From assembly GCA_024516155.1 (NCBI GenBank), contig JAJJXM010000057.1, positions 372,001 through 436,000 on the forward strand: DNA of 64,000 bases, in the 5' to 3' direction. Position 1 is the first letter of the stretch. The number at the start of each line of letters is the position of its first letter. Source of the stretch: Pyronema omphalodes. Taxonomy: Eukaryota; Ascomycota; Pezizomycetes; Pezizales; Pyronemataceae. A program made the translations under genes and the position numbers. Of this stretch, positions 1 through 12,334 are shown piece by piece. The notes under the pieces are model-generated. The model was given only the letters and a program-made list of their open reading frames with translations. It did no database searches and had not been told where the DNA came from.

Positions 1-694
1 CAATGTTAAGAACCTGGGGGTGATGCCAGGTCCCGACTGGGTAAGCCCCAGAGCTGTCAATGTGGGTGGGAGTGTAGTCTCCCAAGTCTCACCGTGCAGT
101 TTTTCATCTAGCGTCCTCAGATCCAAGGAGCCCTGTGCGCTCGGAGGCCACCTCGCCGGGTCGATCCCCCATTTCCTCCAGCCTTCCCCTCCCATTTCTA
201 GCCTTTTTCCCACCTTTATTTCCTCCACAAAGCAAAAACAGAACAAAAGAAAAAGTAACTCCTCCGGGCCACCGCCCCCTCACCTCCCCTCTCTCCCCTC
301 TCTCCGTCCGGATCCTCCACTCTTCTGCTCTCCCCCACGCACCCCCCTCCACTGCTCTGTCGCCCTCCGCGCCTCTTCTCCTTCTCTACCTCCTCCCATC
401 ATCACCCCTCACTCGTCACCGTCTCCGATCTGCTTTCCCTAACGCCTTTCATCTTCGCCTCCCTGCTCATGTCGCGTGTCCCTTGACCTTCTACCAAGAA
501 ACAATAGAAAACAGGAAAAGTAACCCCTCCTCGGCACCCCGTTGCTCCTCCTGCTCCCTTTGCCTCGCTTCTCATCCCCTGTGTCTCCTCACTCCCGCCT
601 TCTCCTCCTCCCGTCGTCATTCCCATTATTGTATTTTTACTTTTACTTCTTTATTGATTTATTATTGTTTTTTTCTGTTTTTTATTCTTTTTCA
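1..694 (-). other. 3' UTR of LINE X1
   Basis: This stretch has no convincing gene. The plus strand is C/T-rich from about 180 to 640, so the LINE sense strand is purine-rich. It is followed towards the left edge by the block that also occurs at 23769-24000 in X2. A T-rich run at 640-690 lies just beyond the ORF2 stop. Open frames here (20-442, 135-698) are by-products of the pyrimidine bias. Confidence 0.8.
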
Positions 695-3487
695 TTAGTT
701 ATCGTGGGTTTCCGCGTGCTCGTCCGTTAGGTCCAGCAGCGTCCCCCAGCCAGTCGTCAGTTTACGAGAGGTGTCCTCTTCTGCGGGGTGAGTACTCAAC
801 TTAGCGTGTGCCCATTCGGCGGTCGCCACCTTGGTGTCCGAGATCATGGTGGACAGAGCCTTCGTGCCGGCGGTCGTACACGAGATCGTGGGGAGAGTCA
901 GTTGGCGTCGTGGGGGGATGTGCAGTGTGTGGGGCAGTTCAGTCCGCTGTGTGTTAAAGTTCGGGCATGAGAGGATTAGGTGTTTGGGGGTTTGTGGGGG
1001 GTGCAGTGGGCAATGACAGGAGTGGGAAGGGTATTTAGCGGTGGGTGGTGTGCCAGGCAGTCCAAAAAGTAGCCGTGGCCTGTGCGGAGTCCCAGTATGG
1101 CCGCCGATATCTATCGCGGGACGGTAGTGTATGCGCTATCGAATCTTATGCGGTGGGGGGCGTCGTAAGTCTTGGGTTTTGGTGATGAAGAGTACCAGTC
1201 CACCCAGTCGGTAACATATTGCTCTCGTATTCGGCGTCTAATCCAGGAGCGAGAAATCGGGGGTGGCGCGGTGGGGTTAAGGGAGGTAGCTGTTTTTGCC
1301 AGGAGATCGGCTGTGTCGTTCCCGGGGATGTCTGTGTGGCCGGGGACCCAATGTAGAGTTACGGACGATCCGGAGCGGCTAAGAGCGGACACCGTCGTGA
1401 GGATGGAGAGGGCCAGTTCTTGGCCGGGACCGTAGGAGGAGTGGGAGGCGCAGAGGATGGCTGCTTGATTGTCTGTAAATATGTGTATTTTGCGGCGGGT
1501 GTGCCTGTTGAGGGTGATGGTTTTTTGGCAGGTCGTAAGGCAGTCGTGTATCGCTCTAAGCTCAGCGTCAAATACTTCGGTTGTATCGCCCATTGGGATA
1601 AGTTCTTCCACTCGGCGAGGTAGGCCGTTGGTGATGCAATATCCCGCTCCGGTTCTTCCGTTTAGTTGTGAACCGTCAGTGTATGCGATAATGTTGCGGG
1701 GGTCTGCGCGGAGGGTCTGGAGCAGTGTGGTGTGTGCTGTACCTGCCTCTGGCTTCGGGAGGGAGGTGATGTTGATTTTGAGGCGGGGGCGTTCCCATGG
1801 GGCGGGATTGGGTTGCGATGTGTTTTCAATGGTGTCTTCAGGTAGCACCCACTTGCTGACTGAGCGGAGCATAGTGACGAGACGGGAGGGGGCCGTGCCT
1901 GGTGACTGCCATTGATAGTCATATCCGTATGGCTGCAGATGGAGGAGTGGAAGTGATTGGGGATGGGGAAGGAGGAGGGGCAGCGTCTGACGACGGGGTG
2001 ATTGGGGGGAAGAGAGAGGAGACGGAGGACGTATTTGCGAGTGCGGTGGTGTAGGCGGACTGAAACCGGGGGGATAGCTGCTTCGTTGTGTAGAGCTACG
2101 ATTGGAGTCGAGGAGAAAGCGTTCAGAATTCGGCGGAGGGCAGAGTTTTGTTGTGTTTGTATTAAATTGGCAAGGCTTTTTTGCCCCGTCCACCAGATCT
2201 CAGAACAAAAGTCGGACCTAGATATCACACACGCCATGTAAAGTGATCCCGTCGCAGACGGGGACAAACCTGTTTCGTGACGTACAAGGCTGCGGAGGGC
2301 GTTGAGGGACCTAGCGGCGGCCGTCAGTCTTGTTTTTACATGATATGAGAAGGAGAGTTTTCTGTCAAAATATATTCCAATCCACCTAACTACATCCGTC
2401 CGTCCTCCTTTCGTCCCTGGGGCAATGATGGTTCCGTTTGGCAAGCGTACATTTATGTCGTCGGTGAGTGTGTCTGTGCGGGATCGGTGAAAGTGCAGCA
2501 GCTCCGATTTCGAATCGTCGAATGCCACAGCATTTGCTTGGGCCCAGTCGAAGGCGGTGCGAGCCGCGACGTCCAGTTCGCGGGCATTCTCTTCTCTGGT
2601 ACGTCCGTGTGCAACGAGAGCTACGTTGTCCATGTAGCTCGGGGTCGATAGCGTGGGGTGAGTCGTTTGTAGTTTGTCAAATAGAGGGCTTAGGTAGATG
2701 AGGAAGAGAATGGGCGACGCCGGGGAACCTTGGGGGATGCCCGTCCTAATAGGTCGCTGTATATCTGTTCGTCCGTCGAATGATAGGGCTGTTGTGCTTT
2801 CGCTTAGGAAAGTCGAACACCAGGAGACAACTGCAGTTGGGCAGCCCAGTGTACGCATTGTCGTGAGGAGGCGCGCGGAGGAGACATTGTCGAAGGCTCC
2901 TCGCACATCTAAAAATAGCGCGGAGGTTACCATGCGGCGCCCCGCATTCGCTTCGACCTTGTGTGTTAGGGCCATTGCAGCGTCGATAGCCGAGCGTTTA
3001 GGGCGCCCGCCTATTTGGTCTGCATGCAGTATGTTGTGTGACTCCGCCATAAGGCTGAGCCGGGTCGCCATAAGTTCTTCTGAGATTTTTCCCATGCAGT
3101 TCAGCAACGCGATGGGTCGATAGTCCTTAACTGCGCTATAGTCGGGTTTATTCGGTTTCGGGATAACCACCGTCGTTGCTTCGCGCCAGCATCTCGGGTG
3201 GTATCCTTTATCACCTAACCTTGCATACAGCGCATCGAACACCTTGGGGATTGCGTCATAGGCTCCCCTTAGGCATGCGAACGTTATCATGTCGGGACCG
3301 GGGGCTTTCTTGGGGGAGGAGGAGTAAATAGCGTGGCGTATTGCTGCGGGGGTGAAGGTGTGCCAGGGGATGATGGGGTGCGTGGGGGGGATTTGAGTTG
3401 GAGGGGCAGCGGGGGGGGGGGGGGGGGTGGGAAAAGCGCCTGAAAGGCGTTTACTTTGCAGTCGAAGTCAACGTGTACCTTATCCAC
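695..3487 (-). pseudogene. LINE X1 ORF2, reverse transcriptase and RNase H part (broken)
   Basis: This is the C-terminal two thirds of ORF2, which would copy LINE RNA at the nicked target. The RT frame runs from 3290 towards 1662, and the RNase H frame from 2193 to 1111, so at least one frameshift separates them. A further stop lies at 1111 before the expected end at 695. RNase H motifs are visible (YTDGSQ, FDAELRAI, FTDNQAA and GHTDIPGND), giving the D-E-D-D set. The RT active site at 2625-2636 reads YMDN where X2 has YMDD and X3 YIDD, so the second aspartate is lost. A long G run near 3410-3427 encodes a poly-proline linker between endonuclease and RT. The copy is inactive. Confidence 0.88.
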
Positions 3488-5096
3488 TGAAAACCGGGGG
3501 TCCTAGAGTGACGGACGGCCGGGTAACTCTCAAATTCTGGAAAGAAAAAGAGAGAAGTAATAATTCCAAAAAGGGGAATTATTACTTCTCAAGGGGATTC
3601 TCCTAACGGAAAGTAGAGTTGATAGTAGTTATAAGTTTAAACTCTCCTGCGTATCTCAGGGAGCGTTTCGAGAGTATTGGTTTTGTTTGGTGGTCGTTTC
3701 TTTCAGAGGGACGACCGGAGGTATTGTATTGATTGGAGGTAAGGTATATATTTGAGGACGTCGGGTGTTGACTCAAAAGATGACAATAACCCTTCGTGGG
3801 AAGTGTTGTTGTATTCGGGACAGTATTGATTGCGTTGCTGGATGATGGCTTCTTCGAGTGGGGGCTTTTGGCACTTTTATATTTTTCTTATCTTGAGCTC
3901 CCCACTCATATACCCTGCAAGCACTATGCGGTGGGCGGAAGTGGAAGTACCCTAAGACGTTGGTTGGCTACACCCAAACGTGATTTTTCCACCATACAAA
4001 ATGCAACTTTTGGAAAAAACGCTAATATCGCGAATATTGTTTAAGACATCCTCCAGGCCGTTATCCGGATGATGCCTTAGTCGTTTGCTAACGCCTGGAC
4101 TCGTTCTTTTCGTCGTTTGCACTGATGTCATTAATAATAATAAGGCATCGGAATGCATTTCGAGGAATGTGCATTGCAGGAGTGGCTGACGCGTTCCTGC
4201 AACTAACTTCGGACTTCGATATCCGGCTGGCGATTCCGTTGCATCCGGTAAAGTCGCTTGTATGATCTGATAATGTTGTCCTGGTCGGCAATAGACTGTG
4301 GGCCTTCCGGGTGTCCCTAATAGGAGGTGGTCCGATGTTCCGTTCGTCGTACGGTTGTCTCGTCATATCGGCAGTTCAAAGGTGCGTTTGCGAAGATAAG
4401 GTTTCCGGTGATAACTAACCAAAGAGGCAGTTAACTCCTTATCTCCTTCGGCCGACTAGACAACGCTGTCGTATGATGCCATTCGGCTTATCCGGTTTCC
4501 TCCGTCGGTCAGGCGTAATGCCTCGGTCACATATGACTATGTTTTCTTGTTTTACGGCAAAGTGTTTCGTGAATACATTATCCCATTGAACTTAAATACA
4601 GTTCATTCCCTCCTAACCTTCCTATCCTCATCAACCTCGATATCTGTTTCCTGCGGTGACCTACTTGCATCACATTCTCCTTTCTATTCGTATGTATATC
4701 TGGCCCGCCGGGTCTGTTAGATCCACGACCCTTTCTGGACGGTTTTCTTGTATACGGTGGAAGAGTTGCGTTCGCATAAAGGCTTCGGTAAGTCTTTGAG
4801 TGAGGCCCTAAGGTTATAAATATTCCATGTTTTTATCAGCGGCAGCGGTATGTTCCTCGAGGTATGGCTGCGCATTAGAAACCGCAGTCATTGATCGGAA
4901 ACAGACCCACCTCGGGGGCTGCCCCGGGTTTCCCCGCCCTAGATGACGCTGACTTTTTCCCTGGCCCCCCATTATCCTACTTCCTGCGGGAAGTGGATGA
5001 AGGGTGGTTAGTAACAGCTCTCGCCTTTGGTTTGAGTTATTACTTAGGTAAGAATCCCCATTCTCTTTAAATGTCTTATCGGGGTAGGGTATGACA
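3488..5096. mobile_element. Probable solo LTR (1609 bp) inserted in LINE X1
   Basis: The insert interrupts LINE sequence that is continuous in X2 and X3. It begins TG and ends CA and is flanked by the 5-bp duplication tccac (3483-3487 and 5097-5101), as expected for an LTR-retrotransposon footprint. It matches none of the LTRs of gypsy A, B or D. No long ORF is present; the open frames at 3796-4044 and 4088-4366 have no recognisable content. Its length is large for a solo LTR, so a non-autonomous LTR element without coding DNA is the alternative. Orientation cannot be fixed. Confidence 0.7.
3552..3590. repeat. Perfect 16-bp inverted repeat with 7-nt loop
   Basis: Arms at 3552-3567 and 3575-3590 are exact reverse complements (GAGAAGTAATAATTCC and its complement) separated by AAAAAGG. 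It lies about 65 bp inside the edge of the solo LTR and would form a stable hairpin in RNA or cruciform DNA. Its function is unknown. Confidence 0.85.
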
Positions 5097-5101
5097 TCCA
5101 C

Positions 5102-6289
5102 CCCACCTACCTGGGTTTTAATTGGGGGGGTCAGTTGGGCGCGTCGGGGGTTTGTGTATCTGAGGGCGGCCCAAACATCGGGGCCTTCTGCGGCGGCCAG
5201 GTATTCTTTCCATAATGAGTCCTTTGCATGTCGTACTCTGCGGTAATGTGTGTTTCGGAGGCACTTGTACTCTGCATGATGGGCCGGGAGGCGAGTTGAT
5301 ATCCACCTCTTTCTTGCGCTCTGCATGTTCCGTCGAGTTGTGCGTAGGTCCTCCATCCACCACCTCTTCGAGCGGGGAGTTGGTGTGAGGGTGGGTGTCG
5401 CCTGTTGGGCAGCCGTTTGAATGGAGTCACGAATGAGGGCGGCTCATTCGTCCCGGTTACTTGCGGATGGGTTTGCGCGGAGGTATGTCCAGTATGGGTG
5501 ACTGGCCTCGACGAGGGTTTGTAGCTCCCTGGTAAAAGTCACCTAGTCTGTTTTTTGCCAGTTGAGTCGTGGGGCGGTGGGGGTAGCGGTGGTATGGTCT
5601 GGGTGGACAGATGTCAGTTGAAAGCGGATGACCTCGTGGTCTGAACCTGTAGCTAGGTCGTCGTCGACTGCCCAGTTTGTGAGTTCCCTTGTCATCGCGG
5701 GGGATGTCAGGGTCAGGTCCAGAACCCATGAGCCAGAGCCGTCTTTGTACTGGTGGGTCGGAACGTCGGGGACGTTCGCCAGATTCCAGTGGTGGGTTTC
5801 GATTAGTTCCACGAGCTCTTCAGCTCGGGCTCTCCTGCGAGTGTTGGAATCCCACAACGGATGGTGCGCGTTGAGGTCACCCGTGATGACACATAGGCGA
5901 GGGAGGACGAGGGGGGTGAGGGCTCGGGACAGGGTGTATAGTTTGGAGATTGGGTCACGTTCGTTATATTTGTTAAGTAAGTAAAAGGGGGGTATTAGGG
6001 GTGTGCGGACCTCTAGGACTTGTAGGTCCGGGTCTTCGGTAACATCGGGTCGAGGAGTGACGCTGATGTGGGGGTTCAAACGGGAGACGTAAGCGGCGGT
6101 CCGGTTGACTTTGTGGTAGCCGCGGCGGGGAAGCAGAAGAATGAAGTTGGGGTGAGTTATGACAAATTTGGGGTCCTTGACGTTTACCTCTTGGACAAGA
6201 ATGATGTCGGTGGAAGCGCTTGCTGTGTTTTGCAGCGTCGTGACGGCGGTGGTGCTGCCATTCGTGTTGTGGGACACGATGCGGAGGGT
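5102..6289 (-). pseudogene. LINE X1 ORF2, endonuclease domain and linker (broken)
   Basis: This is the N-terminal part of ORF2, an exonuclease-endonuclease-phosphatase (APE-type) domain that nicks the target. The clearest frame is 6349-5543; its first codons were separated off by gypsy A, which sits within the first dozen codons of ORF2. Visible motifs are RIVSHNTN at the start, LVQEVNVKDP with the catalytic Glu, TGDLNAHHPLWDS, and SDHEVIRF near the end. Downstream the linker towards RT is spread over several frames (5131-5430, 4814-5356), showing frameshifts. The segment ends at the solo-LTR duplication. Confidence 0.85.
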
Positions 6290-6294
6290 CGGCG

Positions 6295-7461
6295 TGTAAC
6301 GGCGAACAAGGGAGAGATAGCTGACAGAGAACCTGAGGGCTCTTCTCAATTATTCACTCTTGAGTTCAACGAAGATAACCTTATAATAACTTCAACGTTA
6401 GAAACTCTTAAGGCGTGTTGAGCATCAACTTAGAGACTCTTTGTGTTTAGAAGTTTAAGGAAATAAACAAAGATTTCAAGGGACAAAGAGATCCAAAGAC
6501 GGGGACGAGAACGAGGACGTAAACAAAGATTTCGACAAAGTATTTGAATTTGTAAATAAACAAATAACTGTGTAAGGAGAAAAGAAAAACAAAATAAACA
6601 AACAAAGAAACAATCCTCTTATATACAATTTTTCCTCCTTACACGCCGAGCTACTATTTGCAGATTTTTCCCGAAAAATAACTAAGTAAACAATGCGGTC
6701 GCGGTTGCGCGTTCTAGACGCGCTAAGGCGTTGGTACCAAATTGGCGTGTTTGCGTGCACAGCCTCGCCGCGCGCTCGTTAGCGTATCTCGCGTGCGCGA
6801 TAGCGTAACTCGCGTGCGCGGTAGTGTACATCGCGTGCGCGCCTGCGTAACCCTAAGCATAGTCACGCGCGCGCTTCCGTAACCCTAATCGTGCGCGTGC
6901 GTCCGTAACCCTAATCGTGCGCGTGTGTCCGTAACCCTAACCCTAGCTGTGCGAGTACGGTCACAAACCAAACCCTAGTTTGTGTGCGTGCGGGTGCAAC
7001 CCTAACCCTAGTCACGTGAATCCAGATCAGCTGCGATTGGAAAGATGGTGCAATACTCATAAGTTCACATGACTAGATCTTATCTTATGGATAAGATGAT
7101 CGTGCCCTAGCCCTAGTCACGTGTGCGCATATTAGTAGACCAGTGCCCGTGCATACTGATCTACTACTGATTAGAGACACGTGACCGCCCTTATCTAATC
7201 GGATAAGATGATCGGTAGACCGTAGGTATGGAATTTCCGAAAAGGGATCCGAGCAGACCCCTAACCCTGGGGATAGGTCACGTGACCTTTTTGACAATTT
7301 GGGAATCGAGCGTAACCCTAACCCAGGCGAGTGACGTGTGATGATCGAAGACCGAAGGATAATAGAAATAAATAAACAAACGAGTGCTGAATAATGAAGC
7401 GAATGATAATAGGTGAATGAATGACGAGGAGGGGGAAGGTAATAATTCTCGAGCCGTGACA
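6295..7461 (-). repeat. 3' LTR of gypsy A
   Basis: 1167 bp, starting TGTAACGGCG and ending GTGACA on the plus strand. It matches 12577-13717. A TATATAA box on the sense strand lies at 6619-6625, followed upstream by CCCTAA-type motifs and CACGTG sites as in the other LTR. Confidence 0.95.
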
Positions 7462-7475
7462 GGATCCCCCTTCTT
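7462..7475 (-). promoter_or_regulatory. Polypurine tract of gypsy A
   Basis: Read on the minus strand the sequence is AAGAAGGGGGATCC, directly against the 3' LTR, the expected position for priming plus-strand DNA. Confidence 0.75.
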
Positions 7476-7500
7476 GGACTGAGCTCGGGCGAAGTAACTT

Positions 7501-10500
7501 CTAAGATAAGTTAGGGAGGGGTCTCGGTTTATCGGGGTACTTTTTATGAAAGTCGTCAACGGCTTTACTGTCGGAATGGAGTTCGGCGGGTTCCTAATCG
7601 GGCATATCGTATCCAACCCATTTAACCATATACTGGAGTTTCTTCCTGTGAATTCGGGAGTCGAGGATAGCTTTGATGAAGTATTCGTCTTCACCGTCGA
7701 TTTCCACCGGGGGTGGTGGGTCTGATTGTTGACCGGGGTAGGGGTCATTCGCAGCGGGTTCCAATAGGGAAACATGTTGAACGTTATGGCATTTCATCGT
7801 CGGGGGTAGTTCTAATCGGTAGGCAAAGGGGGATACTTGGGCGATAATCTTGAGGGGTCCGTAACGTTTGTTGTCTAATTTCCGGGAGGGTCGACGGGTT
7901 TTCCAATTGCGAGCATTCATCCCTACCAGATCTCCGGGCTGATAATTCGGTGACGGGAGTCGATGTTTATCGGCATTCTCTTGATAACGTAGATTAGCTC
8001 TATTGATTTCAGCTCGTAGATGGTTATGGATTTCGGCGAGGGTTTTCGAAGTTGTGAGGGCCCGTCGATCGTTTATATCGTTCGTAGCTGCTGGCAGTAA
8101 ATCGAATTGGCAACGGGGGTCGAAGCCTTTATTAGCAAAGAACGGGGAAGTTCCCGTTGTCTGGGATGCTTGGTTATTCGCAGCAAATTCTGCTAATGGT
8201 AACCAGTCAGCCCAATCGTCTTGAAGATAGTGGACGTGGGCTCAGAGGTATTGTTCCATAATAGCGGTCATTCGTTCTGTTTGACTGTCCGTTTGTGGAT
8301 GGAATGCCGTAGATAATCGAGGCTCGATTCCCAAACGTTGACAGAGATACTCCAAGACAAAGCAGCGGATTCGGGTCCTCGATCAGAGATAATGGTAAGG
8401 GGGAGTCCATGCAATCGAAAGATGTGGGTAATAAACAAAGACGATAATTCCTTTGCATCGATATCCGTTCGACAGGCAATCAGATGTCGTTCTTTGGTTA
8501 ATCTGTCCACAACTACCCAAATTGCATCACACCCATTGGACCATGGTAATCCTGTTACGAAGTCCATTGATATGTCCTGCCAGGGTCTTTCTGGGATAGG
8601 TCGTGGGCGTAGGATACCAAACGGGGCGTGTCTGGCAGGTTTCGAACGTTGACAGGTATGACAATTTCGAATATATCTTTCCACATCTGTCCTCATCTGG
8701 GCCCACGTATAGGTTCTTGAGATGTATTCTAATGTTTTAGATCTACCTGGCTGTCCAGCCGTAGGAGAGTCGTGGTGTTGTTGCATTAGATGTAATCGTA
8801 GAGGTTCGTAATTCGGGACCCGTAAACATCCCCGGTAGAATAGACGGTTATTGTTTACTGTACATTCAGCTAATGTAGTGTCTTTACAATAACGAGTGTT
8901 ATTGTTTAGCATTTCAATAACCTTAGTAGGGAATGGGTCTTTATCGTAGGCTTCCATGAAGAGCTGGGATAAGGTGAGGTTTGTCTGTTGTGGGTCCGGT
9001 ATTACAGTTTGTTGCGAATTCGTTATTGTTTGTTGATTACTGGGGGTAACAGCCGCAACGTGAAGGATATTCTCTGGCTTAATGATCGTTGTATGGTTCT
9101 CTAGGGAGCGTTCATGCCCCTCTTTAGGCAGATCTCCGGATCGACGAGTCAGTGCGTCTGGTTTACCGCCGGCGGTACCGGGGCGGTAAACAATCTTAAA
9201 ATCCAACTGAGACAAGAACTGGGACCAACGGGCTTGACGGCAGTTCAAGAGCTTTGTCGAAGTAAAATATTCCAGATTCTTATGATCTGACAGTACTCGA
9301 ATGTGGTTAATAACAGATTGTAATTCGGGACGCCATTCTTCGAAAGCCCGGACGATAGCCATGAGTTCTTTATCGTATATCTCATAATTACATTTGGCGG
9401 GGGAATGTTTCTTTGAGAAGTAAGCAATAGGATGTAAGATTCCTTCGTCATCATATTGAGAAAGTACTCCGGCAGAGTCATAATCGGAAGCATCGGTTTC
9501 CACAATAACATCCCGGTCTGGGTCGAAACGAGCCAGAACGGGGGCGGATGTAAATGTCGATTTCAATTCCTCAAAGGCCTGTTGTTGGGGTTCCGACCAG
9601 ACGAAAGGAACTCCTTTTCGTGTGAGTAACGTGAGAGGTCGGACTATTTTCGAATAGTTCTTAACGAAACGTCGATAGAAATTTGCAAAACCCAAAAACG
9701 CTCTAACATCTTTGAGGTTCCGGGGAGATTCCCAATCTCGAACTGCAGTAATCTTCTCAGGGTCCATCTTTATTCCTTCTGTACTAATGATGAGTCCTAA
9801 GTACTTTACTTCCTTCTGATGGAACTCGCATTTCTCTGGTTTGAGATGTAATCCTGCTTTTTCGAATGCTTCGAGGATCAATTTAACATGTTGTTTATGT
9901 TCTTCGAGATTATCCGAATAGATCAGGGTGTCATCCAAATAGGCAGTACAGAATCGATCAAGGTAAGGTGCCAATACGTCGTTAATGAAATTCTGAAACG
10001 TTGCTGGGGCATTGGTAAGCCCAAAGGGCATAACCAATGATTCGAATAATCCGTACCGGGTACGAAAAGCGGTTTTCCATTCTTCCCCATTTGCCAAACA
10101 TATTAAATTGTACGCTCCCCTAATGTCGAGCTTAGTGAACCACTTAGCTCTTGAAAGGTTCATTAAGGTATCCTGCATCAGGGGAAGAGGGTAGCGATTC
10201 TTGATGGTTCCGGCGTTGATTCAACGATAATCGACTACCAAACGCAATGAACCATCGCCTTTCTTTACGAAAAGAATGGGAGCAGCCGCTGGGGATGAAG
10301 AGGCACGGATGAAACCTTTGGTGAGGTTTTCCTCTAACCAACGTTTCAATTCCTCCAACTCTGGACGTGATAGGGAGTAAAGGGGACCGAAGGGAGGTTG
10401 AAAACCATCGACGAGTGATATCTTGTGATCCGACGGTCGGTGGGGCGGTAACTTATCGGCATTGACTTTTTCGAAGATTCCCAAGTACTGGTGATATTCG

Positions 10501-11228
10501 GGTGGTACAATAGTCTTAAGATCCGGTTCCTCTTTTTCTGGTTGAAGAGCTGTGGTGATTTCATTCAACGATAAGGAGAATTGTTCGACTTTTGCGTAAC
10601 GGTTATTGGCATTGTTTACGATCCGTCGAAACGTCGTAGCTGAAATAGCACAGATCTCATTCTGTTGTTTCCGAGCGATACCCTTAACAGGGGTGGGTGT
10701 TAACGTGGTTCGGTGGGGGAGGCAGTTCGGTGATGAGAATTTGATATCGTTGTCGGCGAAGTTTATTGTAACATCGTGTTTACGAAGCCGTGGGATTCCT
10801 AAAACGAGGGGATAATGTCCAAGCCGAGTAACGTAGGCAGTTAGTAATTCATGATGGTCTCCTATTGTACACTGGACATCAACGTATTCGGTGATGTCTT
10901 CTGATGAAATGGGTCGACCATCAATTACTTCAACCATTTTGGGGTTTTCTAATTGATAACGGGGGATGTTGTGTTGGCGTGCGAAGTCTTCGTTCATGAA
11001 GGAAATTCCTGTGCATCCGCAGTCTACGAGAGCATGAGTATCGATTTTGGTATTGTGTTCAGTTAGTGTACATGGCACGACCAAATTATTCCCATCCAAT
11101 TGGTTTTCTTGTTTACTTGACAAAGAACTAGCGGATACATAAACCATTTCCTGAGATGAAACGAAAGACGAGGCAGGGGCTGGTCCAACAACAGAGCCAA
11201 CAGGCTGTTGATGGACTACTCCTTTCCC
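7501..11228 (-). pseudogene. Gypsy A pol: protease, RT, RNase H, integrase, chromodomain (broken)
   Basis: Pol is entered by a predicted -1 frameshift at 11222-11228. The protease active site reads DCG (LVDCGCTG). RT carries FCTAYLDD with the catalytic YLDD intact, and RNase H carries VETDASDY. The integrase zinc-binding region reads HHDSPTAGQPG, so the second histidine is replaced by glutamine; CHTC follows. The DDE domain starts normally (SMDFVTG, ISDRGP) but shifts frame near 8368 and meets a stop at 8242-8244. The C-terminal chromodomain (VKWVGYDMPD) is cut by a TAG at 7594-7596 where tryptophan is expected; the frame then stays open to 7501. A TGA at 10221-10223 interrupts RT just after VVDYR. 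Confidence 0.92.
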
Positions 11229-12334
11229 TGGTCGACGTCGAGGTTTGTTGGGATATCCAAAACCTCGGCGGCGGCTAGGCGAATCTTGCGGGAGTTGTTT
11301 GCTGCCAACGTAGAACATTCGTTCTTGAAGTGATCGGCTGATCCACAATAAAGACAAAGTCCCTTAGCCATTCGTTCATCACGACGGCGTTGGTTCTGAG
11401 CCTTTTGGGACGCTGATAGGTCCATGGGGGCCGATCCGTAATTACCACTACTGGTATTCGTTGGGTGGGACGCCGGGCGAGACGGCGTGGAGCTGGAACG
11501 ACTGGGGGCCGAAGGAACGTGCCGTTTTGTGGTGTTTGAATGAGCTCGAATTCTATAATCTAGGTTCATACAAAGATCCACAAACTTGGTGAAGTTCTGA
11601 GGTTCTTGGGCTTGGTAAACAAGACTGGTCTGAAGGTCTCGAGAGAGCCCAGGCTTCAGAGCATCCTTCTTTGCGTTCTCATCGTAGTTCAAGATAGCCA
11701 TTAACCGTTGGAACTCTGCGTAATATTGGCTAAACTCACGGTTGCCCTGTTGAAGGTTATCCAATTCCGCAGATGCAGTACCAACTTGATCAGGATCTCC
11801 GAAGGCAGCTTCCAGAATTGTAATGAGAGCCTCAACGTCCTTGAGCTTAATCTTATCTGTAAGGACGTAAGGTTGAATCTGATTCTCAGCGTTGCCTTTG
11901 AGATATCCATAAGTATAACGTAGCTTATGTTGATCATCGGTAAAACAGGAGGAGTCTCCGGCGAGCTTGGATCTGACCTTCGAGATGAAGTTCAAGAGTT
12001 CCTTGCATTCACCAGAGAACTCAGGTGGGTGGGGTAATTCGATAGGACGGGTATTGGGAAGGGGACCGTTCTTCGTAAGGGCTTGTAGGAGTCGAACAGA
12101 GGCGTTGGCGCTTTCGAGTTCCCTCTCCAAGTCGGTAATTCATTGGGCGTAGAGGGAGTTATCCTTTCGAGCTTCTGTGAGTGAAACTCGGAGGTCGTCT
12201 CTAAGTTGACAGTCTCGTTCGTATTCCTTTACGGCGTTGCGGACCAGTTTGATCTTCGTGTGGTCCTGTTCGACCTCCAGCCTTTCGGCTTCGTTGAGGT
12301 ACAGGGCCACGACGACCTTGTCATTCTGGTCCAT
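11216..12334 (-). pseudogene. Gypsy A gag with CCHC zinc knuckle (one nonsense codon)
   Basis: This frame of about 372 codons would give the capsid/nucleocapsid protein of the virus-like particle. The start at 12334 (MDQNDKVVVALYL) leads into a helical N-terminus. The same frame continues after a TGA at 12140-12142 with LERELESAN. A capsid-like region with GDPDQVGTASAELDNLQQG and FSQYYAEFQRL follows, matching the gypsy B and D gag motifs FGDPDERATARFKLQNL and FSDYYAEFSRL. Near the C-terminus is a zinc knuckle, CLYCGSADHFKNEC (C-x2-C-x4-H-x4-C). It ends at TAG 11216-11218, overlapped by pol. Apart from the one stop it looks full length. Confidence 0.88.
11222..11228 (-). promoter_or_regulatory. 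Predicted -1 ribosomal frameshift site, gypsy A
   Basis: In gag phase the bases read G GGA AAG, followed by GAG and the TAG stop. A -1 slip on this X XXY YYZ heptamer continues exactly into the open pol frame (GVVHQQPVG). Gypsy B and D have the same arrangement. Confidence 0.75.

Noticed and set aside
1172..1915. Plus-strand ORFs opposite RT/RNase H (1172-1435, 1420-1623, 1469-1915) and their counterparts at 25188-25725
   Set aside because: Shadows of the minus-strand LINE ORF2, which carries the recognised motifs.
3796..4366. Open frames inside the solo LTR (82 and 92 codons)
   Set aside because: No recognisable motif, no conservation partner in the window, and located in LTR-like sequence.
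6845..7345. CCCTAA units as a real or healed telomere
   Set aside because: The units are interspersed with other sequence and occur at matching places in both LTRs of gypsy A, so they belong to the LTR.
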